DNA of 11,567 nt from Fidelibacterota bacterium. GTDB taxonomy: Bacteria > Fidelibacterota > Marinisomatia > SCGC-AAA003-L08 > D37C17. Below the pieces are notes generated by a model that saw only the letters and a program-made list of their open reading frames with translations, was not told the origin of the DNA and ran no database searches. Made by a program: the position numbers and the translations under genes. Location: contig PAJD01000033.1 in assembly GCA_002705605.1 (NCBI GenBank), positions 1 through 11,567 of the forward strand, given 5' to 3'. Numbering within the stretch: the first letter of the stretch is position 1; each line of letters starts with the position of its first letter. Positions 7,433 through 11,567 of this stretch are shown here, one piece after another.

Positions 7433-8218
7433 ATGAAAATCCAATATTATCACTGTAATAGCAATGGGAATGATTTTAAAATTATATTACATGAAAATAA
7501 TCTTAATTATTCTGTTTTTTCAATAGATACAATTAGAAAAATATGTAATTATAAAAAGGAGTCATCTGTAGATGGTTTAATTTTATTAAACTATAAAGAA
7601 GATTTGGCTTTTATGGATTATTATAATAATGATGGAAGCTGGGAAACATTTTGTTTAAATGGAGCAATATGTTCATCATTAGTATTAAAAAATGAATTTA
7701 AAAAAGATAATTTTGATATTATTTCAAATAAAATAAGATATAAAACAATTAATTATCAGGAAAATATTATTAGAGTTCAAATTGATAAACCTGTTTATAA
7801 AAAAAAGGATGTAAAAATAAATAATACTTGTGGTAATTATTTAGATTCAGGAGCTAAACATTTAGTAATAAATTATGATGATGATTGGAGTAATAAAGAA
7901 GAGTTAAAGAAGAAAATGGAAAAAATGAGGTATGATAAATTGTTTTATCCTGATGGAATTAATGTTAACTTTTATAAACAAATAGATTTAAATACCATTC
8001 AAGTAAAGACGTATGAAAAAGGCATTGAATCGCTTATGAATTCTTGCGCTTCTGGAAGTTTTGCTTGTGCATATGATTACAGTAAGAATAGTAATATTAA
8101 ATCAATAAAAATCATTAATGATGGAGGTCATTCTGAGATTTTATTTGATAATAATTATAAAACAAATTTTTTTTCATCTAAAGCAATAATTGAATTTAAA
8201 GGAAATATTGAGGTATAA
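7433..8218 (+). CDS. DapF-like diaminopimelate epimerase, divergent
   Basis: A 261-residue protein of the cofactor-independent diaminopimelate epimerase fold. DapF interconverts LL- and meso-diaminopimelate for lysine and peptidoglycan using two cysteines. Both are present: C74 in ETFCLNGA and C205 in MNSCASGS. Also conserved are GNDF (12-15), DGLILL (47-52), YYNNDGS (63-69), GINVNF (175-180) and VKTYEKG (191-197). Several usually fixed positions are changed: the C-G-N-G of the first site reads C-L-N-G, G-N/S-P-H reads G-A-K-H (140-143), E-R-G reads E-K-G, and the strongly conserved T-x-x-C-G-T-G reads M-N-S-C-A-S-G. These lie around the substrate pocket, so altered specificity is possible. 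It sits 17 bp after the RmlC-like gene and 3 bp before the PLP-enzyme gene. A true but divergent DapF is the first choice; another amino acid epimerase is the alternative. Confidence 0.8.
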   Translation: MKIQYYHCNSNGNDFKIILHENNLNYSVFSIDTIRKICNYKKESSVDGLILLNYKEDLAFMDYYNNDGSWETFCLNGAICSSLVLKNEFKKDNFDIISNKIRYKTINYQENIIRVQIDKPVYKKKDVKINNTCGNYLDSGAKHLVINYDDDWSNKEELKKKMEKMRYDKLFYPDGINVNFYKQIDLNTIQVKTYEKGIESLMNSCASGSFACAYDYSKNSNIKSIKIINDGGHSEILFDNNYKTNFFSSKAIIEFKGNIEV

Positions 8219-8221
8219 GGA

Positions 8222-9172
8222 ATGAAAGTAAATAATATATTAGATACAGTAGGGAAAACTCCTGTAGTACGCTTAAATAAAGTTGCACAAAATTTAGATT
8301 GTAATATATATGCTAAATGTGAATTTTTTAATCCTGGAGGTTCTATAAAAGATAGGATTGGGAAGCATATGCTGGAGATGGCTGAGAAAGAAGGCCGAAT
8401 TAAACCAGGCGATACATTAATCGAGCCTACATCTGGCAATACAGGTATAGGATTAGCATTATCGGCTGCTGTTAAAGGTTATAAAATGATAATAACAATG
8501 CCTGAGAAGATGAGTAAGGAAAAGGAAGTTGTTTTAAAATCTCTTGGAGCTAAAATTATTAGAACTAGGACAGAAGCTGCTTGGGATGATCCAGATAGTC
8601 ATATAGAGATAGCAAAAAAATTAAATCAGGAAATACCAAATTCTCATATTTTAGATCAATATTCTAATGCAAACAACCCTGATGTGCATTATGAATTTAC
8701 AGCAAATGAAATTTTAAATGATATGGGTGAAGATTTATCTATGTTTGTTGCAGGAGTGGGTACAGGAGGTACTATTACAGGAGTTGCAAAAAAATTAAAA
8801 GAAAAATTACCAAATATTAAAATTATTGGGGTAGATCCTTTCGGCTCAATTCTTGGCGGTGGGAATGAAGTATATCCATATAAAGTAGAAGGTATCGGAT
8901 ATGATTTTTTCCCTGATGTTTTAGATAATAATTTAGTTGATCAATACATTAAAATTAATGATAAAGATTCTTTTATCATGGCTAGAAGACTTATTAAAGA
9001 AGAAGGTTTATTAGTTGGGGGTTCTTCAGGGGGAGCTGTCTGGGCAGCCTTAGAAGCATCTAAGAATCTTAACAAAAATGAAAAGTGTTTAGTTATATTG
9101 CCGGATTCTATTAGAAATTATATGTCAAAATTAGCTGATGATGATTGGATGGAATCTAATAAATTTATTTAA
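8222..9172 (+). CDS. Cystathionine beta-synthase-like / cysteine synthase family PLP enzyme
   Basis: A 316-residue fold-type II PLP enzyme. The Schiff-base lysine is K43 in GGSIKDR; phosphate- and cofactor-binding loops are TSGNTG (70-75), GTGGT (180-184) and GSSGG (267-271). Several stretches resemble cystathionine beta-synthase more than CysK: TEAAWDDPDSH (117-127), IPNSHILDQYSN (138-149), VDPFGSI (204-210), VEGIGYDF (222-229) and ILPDSIRNYM (292-301). It would condense serine (or O-acetylserine) with homocysteine or sulfide. The protein ends just after the catalytic domain at DDDWM and lacks the regulatory CBS-domain pair of the long forms. GAGG lies 8 bp before the ATG, and the gap to the dapF-like gene is 3 bp. 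Its codon use is visibly less AT-rich than its neighbours, as expected for a conserved enzyme. Cysteine synthase activity cannot be excluded. Confidence 0.9.
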   Translation: MKVNNILDTVGKTPVVRLNKVAQNLDCNIYAKCEFFNPGGSIKDRIGKHMLEMAEKEGRIKPGDTLIEPTSGNTGIGLALSAAVKGYKMIITMPEKMSKEKEVVLKSLGAKIIRTRTEAAWDDPDSHIEIAKKLNQEIPNSHILDQYSNANNPDVHYEFTANEILNDMGEDLSMFVAGVGTGGTITGVAKKLKEKLPNIKIIGVDPFGSILGGGNEVYPYKVEGIGYDFFPDVLDNNLVDQYIKINDKDSFIMARRLIKEEGLLVGGSSGGAVWAALEASKNLNKNEKCLVILPDSIRNYMSKLADDDWMESNKFI

Positions 9173-9183
9173 TTCTTTTAATC

Positions 9184-10284
9184 ATGTTCCTGTATATAAG
9201 TTATTTAATATTTTCAATATATATAATTAGTATCATTTTTTTTATTATTGGAATTTCTAAAATTAAAGATAATCATAATTCTCAATCAGATTATGATGAT
9301 ATTTCCATAATAGTTTGTGTTAGAAATGGTGAAGAGTCTGTTTTAAATATATTGAGAGATTTAAAATCACAAAATTATAATGGCAATTTAGAATTTATAA
9401 TAGTAGATGATGATTCTAATGATAATACTAAAAAAATTATTAATAATTTTATTTTAGATGATCAAAGATTTAAATACCTTAATACTAAAGATTATCAATC
9501 AGATTTAAAACATAAGAAGAAAGCTTTAGATTATGGAATATCTAAATCAAAATATGATTGGTTATTATTTACAGATGTAGATTGTAGGCTCAATAATGAC
9601 TGGTCTTTAGAAATAAGTAAAAATTTTAATAATTCTAATTATATAATTGGATTTTCAGAAGTAGAAGAAAATAAAACTATAGCTTCTAAATTCCAGCATA
9701 TTGATTTTAAAATGTTAATGATAGCTAATTTTTCATCAGCAGCTTTAGGTTTTCCTCTTGCATGTATAGGCCAAAATCAAGCATACAGTAAAAAACTATT
9801 TAATCAGAATAAAGGTTTTAGTAAAATTAAAAATTTATTACAAGGTGATGATTCTATATTTATGCAACTTTGTATGAAAAATAAAAATTGTAAGGTTTCT
9901 TATAGTGCGCATAAAAATTCTTATGTATTAGCTAAAACACATTTATCTTGGAAGAGTTTAATTATGCAGAGGATTAGATGGGCAGGTGATGCCAATATAA
10001 TGTGGAGATATAATAAACTTCTTTATACTATATCATTATCAACATTTTATTCAAATTTGTTATTTGTTTTGTTATTGAGCAGTGCAAATTATTATAGTTT
10101 TTTTATTTTATTTTTCATAAAATATTTTTTTGAGTATTTACTTTATACATTAAGCTGTAAAAAACTAAATCATGAGATTAATAATATATTGTTTCAATTA
10201 TGGTTTTTCCTACAAATTCCATATATAATTGTTGTAGGATCAGGAAGTTTTTATGCAAGCAACCTAAAATGGAAGGGTAGATAA
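9184..10284 (+). CDS. Membrane-bound family 2 glycosyltransferase
   Basis: A 366-residue integral-membrane GT2 enzyme. An N-terminal transmembrane helix (about 3-24) precedes a cytosolic GT-A domain, with SIIVCVRNGE (41-50), IIVDDDS (72-78), FTDVDC (129-134) holding the D-x-D metal site, and GDDS (221-224). A QRIRW motif at 262-266 corresponds to the Q-x-x-R-W signature of processive or membrane-anchored GT2 enzymes. Two or three more hydrophobic helices follow (about 282-300, 303-323 and 340-355). It probably adds or polymerises sugars on a lipid or surface polysaccharide. It starts 11 bp after the PLP-enzyme gene with no recognisable Shine-Dalgarno. Its last codons contain the ribosome-binding site of the next gene, and its TAA stop is immediately followed, in the same frame, by that gene. 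Confidence 0.86.
   Translation: MFLYISYLIFSIYIISIIFFIIGISKIKDNHNSQSDYDDISIIVCVRNGEESVLNILRDLKSQNYNGNLEFIIVDDDSNDNTKKIINNFILDDQRFKYLNTKDYQSDLKHKKKALDYGISKSKYDWLLFTDVDCRLNNDWSLEISKNFNNSNYIIGFSEVEENKTIASKFQHIDFKMLMIANFSSAALGFPLACIGQNQAYSKKLFNQNKGFSKIKNLLQGDDSIFMQLCMKNKNCKVSYSAHKNSYVLAKTHLSWKSLIMQRIRWAGDANIMWRYNKLLYTISLSTFYSNLLFVLLLSSANYYSFFILFFIKYFFEYLLYTLSCKKLNHEINNILFQLWFFLQIPYIIVVGSGSFYASNLKWKGR
10273..10277 (+). promoter_or_regulatory. Shine-Dalgarno pointing at the ATT codon at 10285
   Basis: AAGGG, part of GGAAGGG at 10271-10277, lies inside the end of the glycosyltransferase gene and 7 bp before ATT 10285. No ATG, GTG or TTG of the correct frame lies at a usable distance. The site therefore supports a rare AUU start or a start that is otherwise hidden. 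Confidence 0.6.
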
Positions 10285-10953
10285 ATTAAATATAAATGGT
10301 TATTAATTTTATTTTCCTCGATCTTATTTTCATCAAATTTAGATTATAAGATTAAACTTTTTGGAATTTACGTAGCTGATTGTAAAGTTAGTATATCAGA
10401 TACTACAATCTATAGTACAGATGCAATTAGACTTAATTATAAAGTTAGAACGAAACCCCTTATTGATAATTTTTTTAATATTGATAATTATTATACTATA
10501 ATTATAGATAAAAATAAATATAATACTCTGTTTTATAATAAGAAAACAATTCAGCCTAATGTAGTTAATTATATCGAAACTGAGCTTGTTGATAATAGTG
10601 TAAAATATAAAGATAGTAATATTTTTTTAGGTAAAGATGATTTTAATATTTTTTCAATTTTATACTTAATATCAAATAATAAAAAAGAATTTATGAATAG
10701 TATTAGTCAAATTGAAAGGGAAGGCAAATATTATGATTTTTCCTTTTTAAATAAGAATAATTCTTATGAGTTAATATTAAATGAAAAAAATATAGAAGAT
10801 AAGGGCTTAATTGAACATACTGATATTTTTTTATGGGGCTTATTTTTACCAAATACTAATAATTCTATATTAGTTAATGATAAAGGTTATATCCAAGAGT
10901 GTAGATTTAAAAAAGGATTATTATCTGTGAGCGCTATAATTGATATAAAATAA
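10285..10953 (+). CDS. DUF3108-like exported protein, apparently starting at ATT
   Basis: The frame is open without interruption for 222 codons directly after the glycosyltransferase stop; the first in-frame ATG (10693) would give only the last 86 residues. The N-terminus reads I(M)KYKWLLILFSSILFSSN, a good short signal peptide with a basic n-region and a hydrophobic core. The mature part begins YKIKLFGIYVADCKVSI and later has a DFNIFSILYLIS block and TDIFLWGLFLPN near the C-terminus. This matches the layout of DUF3108 proteins (a Y-x-V-x-x-x-G-I-x-A-G opening, a central D-x-x-S-x-L-Y motif, periplasmic, function unknown); the match is from memory of the family pattern, not a search. There is no lipobox cysteine. 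The stop codon merges into the terminator. The start (ATT 10285) is inferred from the Shine-Dalgarno 7 bp upstream and from the signal peptide. It is the last gene of the operon. Confidence 0.72.
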   Translation: MKYKWLLILFSSILFSSNLDYKIKLFGIYVADCKVSISDTTIYSTDAIRLNYKVRTKPLIDNFFNIDNYYTIIIDKNKYNTLFYNKKTIQPNVVNYIETELVDNSVKYKDSNIFLGKDDFNIFSILYLISNNKKEFMNSISQIEREGKYYDFSFLNKNNSYELILNEKNIEDKGLIEHTDIFLWGLFLPNTNNSILVNDKGYIQECRFKKGLLSVSAIIDIK

Positions 10954-10979
10954 AAAAGTCCTATAAATAGGACTTTTTT
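10952..10979. terminator. Symmetric (bidirectional) intrinsic terminator
   Basis: A perfect inverted repeat GTCCTAT / ATAGGAC (10958-10964 and 10967-10973) is flanked by six A on the left and six T on the right. It therefore has a stem followed by a U-run when read on either strand. It starts within the stop codon of the DUF3108-like gene and ends 43 bp from the last minus-strand gene, so it can end both converging transcripts. Confidence 0.9.
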
Positions 10980-11022
10980 ATATTTACTTCCGACGAGAAT
11001 TTAATATCGTTTTCTAACTATA

Positions 11023-11238
11023 TTACTTTTTTTTCCACCACGTTACTACAAGTACTAATGCAACTAGTCCAGCTAAACCACCTTGATCAATACTGCCCAT
11101 TAGCTTGCCAATTCCACCAATAACTCCAAAATAATCATCCCAAATTATACCTGATAAAATTCCAAAAACTATTAGAGCTTTAAGTAAATCTGTTAGATCA
11201 TTAAGCCACGTAGTAACTGTTGCCATTGCTTTTTTCAT
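11023..11238 (-). CDS. Small glycine-rich two-helix membrane protein, copy A (unknown function)
   Basis: A 71-residue protein that I do not recognise. An amphipathic N-terminal part (MKKAMATVTTWLNDLTDLLK) leads into hydrophobic helix 1 (about 20-33, ALIVFGILSGIIW). A DDYF turn and the glycine-rich GVIGGIGKLMGSI follow, then hydrophobic helix 2 (about 53-67, GGLAGLVALVLVVTWW), ending in three lysines. It has no signal-peptide cleavage site or enzymatic motif. The start is ATG 11236-11238, chosen because GGAGG (11245-11249 on the minus strand) lies 6 bp upstream; a longer TTG start at 11277 would begin inside a hairpin. It is clearly a paralogue of copy B upstream, with roughly 40% identity by hand count, sharing WL..LT.LLK, VIGGI and GGLAGL.AL. 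A holin-, pore- or small-subunit-like role is conceivable, but nothing here proves one. Confidence 0.8.
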   Translation of the reverse strand: MKKAMATVTTWLNDLTDLLKALIVFGILSGIIWDDYFGVIGGIGKLMGSIDQGGLAGLVALVLVVTWWKKK

Positions 11239-11244
11239 TAATTG

Positions 11245-11249
11245 CCTCC
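11245..11249 (-). promoter_or_regulatory. Shine-Dalgarno of copy A, partly inside an inverted repeat
   Basis: GGAGG on the minus strand lies 6 bp before the ATG of copy A. Its first two G residues (11248-11249) are the end of an 8-bp perfect stem, so pairing could limit ribosome access. Confidence 0.75.
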
Positions 11250-11266
11250 AAATTAGATTAATTTGG
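11248..11266 (-). repeat. Inverted repeat overlapping the ribosome-binding site of copy A
   Basis: Perfect 8-bp arms (CCAAATTA at 11248-11255 and TAATTTGG at 11259-11266 on the plus strand) are separated by 3 bp. In the minus-strand mRNA this forms a small AU-rich hairpin that takes in two bases of the Shine-Dalgarno. It abuts the longer hairpin at 11267-11298. A role as a translational switch is inference. Confidence 0.7.
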
Positions 11267-11298
11267 TTTATGGGCAATAACTAATTATTGCCCATAAA
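11267..11298 (-). repeat. Long perfect hairpin between the two small membrane-protein genes
   Basis: Perfect 14-bp arms (11267-11280 and 11285-11298, core TATGGGCAATAA) enclose a 4-base loop at 11281-11284; the outer pair 11266/11299 can extend the stem by one. On the minus strand it is not followed by a T-run, so it does not look like an ordinary terminator. It may instead be a 3'-end stabiliser for copy B, a processing site, a partial attenuator, or a protein-binding palindrome. Confidence 0.85.
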
Positions 11299-11315
11299 CT
11301 TGGTTTTGTTAGTCT

Positions 11316-11528
11316 TTAGTCCATGAATGAACAAAAAACACAAAGTGCAAGCAAACCAGCTAATCCACCACCAAGGAACATATTAACTAAACCAACAATA
11401 CCACCTATAACATTAGGTAACCCTGTTGGCCATACAATAGCTGCAAACACAAAAAATACAACAACTGTTTTTAGAAGGCCAGTTAAACCACCTAACCAAC
11501 CATTAACATTTGATAAAGCATTTTTCAT
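11316..11528 (-). CDS. Small glycine-rich two-helix membrane protein, copy B (unknown function)
   Basis: A 70-residue paralogue of the downstream copy A, function not recognised. The layout is the same: MKNALSNVNGWLGGLTGLLK, hydrophobic helix 1 (TVVVFFVFAAIVW, 21-33), a short PTGLPN turn, the shared VIGGI (40-44), and helix 2 beginning GGGLAGLLAL (53-62). The C-terminus differs: CVFCSFMD with two cysteines and an acidic end, instead of copy A's WWKKK. The opposite C-terminal charges could mean that the two partner in the membrane. The start is ATG 11526-11528, with a strong AAAGGAG (11536-11542, minus strand) 7 bp upstream. Copy A follows 77 bp downstream and is probably co-transcribed. Further copies could lie beyond the right edge. 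Confidence 0.8.
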   Translation of the reverse strand: MKNALSNVNGWLGGLTGLLKTVVVFFVFAAIVWPTGLPNVIGGIVGLVNMFLGGGLAGLLALCVFCSFMD

Positions 11529-11535
11529 TGTCTTT

Positions 11536-11542
11536 CTCCTTT
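11536..11542 (-). promoter_or_regulatory. Strong Shine-Dalgarno of copy B
   Basis: AAAGGAG on the minus strand, 7 bp before the ATG, is the best ribosome-binding site in the window and suggests high expression. The remaining bases to the window edge hold no promoter that I can call with confidence. Confidence 0.8.
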
Positions 11543-11567
11543 ATTGTTTCCTTAATATCTAAAAGTT

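Noticed and set aside
8155..8439. Minus-strand open frame of 94 codons
   Set aside because: It lies opposite the dapF-like and PLP-enzyme genes, and its residue pattern mirrors the conserved codons of those genes.
10296..10349. ATG at 10296 as start of the gene after the glycosyltransferase
   Set aside because: It is in a different frame that closes after 17 codons; it would need a frameshift to join the long open frame.
11239..11277. Longer TTG start for small protein copy A
   Set aside because: It falls within the long hairpin, has no Shine-Dalgarno, and the extra residues have no counterpart in copy B.
11323..11562. Plus-strand open frame of 79 codons over copy B
   Set aside because: It is antisense to the better supported minus-strand gene, which has a strong Shine-Dalgarno and a paralogue next door. 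The proline/threonine-rich product is what the reverse of glycine-rich coding DNA gives.
1..11567. CRISPR arrays, insertion sequences, tRNA or rRNA genes
   Set aside because: I saw no regularly spaced direct repeats, transposase motifs, cloverleaf patterns or rRNA-like segments on either strand.

Overview
The window is very AT-rich DNA, roughly three quarters A+T by eye. It is tightly packed with bacterial genes, many of which touch or overlap. LpxL-type and MsbA-type proteins point to a Gram-negative cell that makes lipid A. The 573-residue aromatic amino acid hydroxylase with a long C-terminal extension, and the style of the DapF-like and cystathionine beta-synthase-like proteins, suggest the FCB group. 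Good Shine-Dalgarno sequences precede several genes, which argues against a typical Bacteroidota. A small-genome marine lineage such as Marinimicrobia (SAR406) is my best guess, and it is an inference only.

Left part (1-2110, minus strand): an aromatic amino acid hydroxylase gene is followed by an Rrf2-family regulator that runs off the left edge and carries three IscR-like cysteines. A 68-bp divergent intergenic region (2111-2178) separates this pair from the plus-strand genes.

Middle part (2179-10953, plus strand): ten genes run in one direction with gaps of 17 bp or less, so they probably form one operon. The order is lipid A acyltransferase, Sua5/YrdC tRNA-modification protein, MsbA-like ABC exporter, IspD-like cytidylyltransferase, family 2 glycosyltransferase, RmlC-like sugar epimerase, DapF-like epimerase, cystathionine beta-synthase-like PLP enzyme, membrane glycosyltransferase, and a DUF3108-like exported protein. 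The common theme is building the cell envelope: lipid A acylation and export, isoprenoid or sugar-nucleotide precursors, glycan transfer, and possibly diaminopimelate for peptidoglycan. Sulfur amino acid and tRNA-modification genes are mixed in. The last gene has no ATG, GTG or TTG at its natural start and appears to begin at ATT (10285) behind a strong Shine-Dalgarno; an ATG-only reading would report just its last 86 residues. A symmetric terminator at 10952-10979 closes the operon.

Right part (11023-11528, minus strand): two tandem, clearly related genes of 70-71 codons encode small glycine-rich membrane proteins of unknown function. Each has a strong Shine-Dalgarno. Between them lie two abutting perfect inverted repeats, the second of which covers part of the downstream Shine-Dalgarno. 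This paralogous pair with structured RNA between the genes is the most intriguing part of the window. No RNA gene, CRISPR array, insertion sequence or transposase was recognised.
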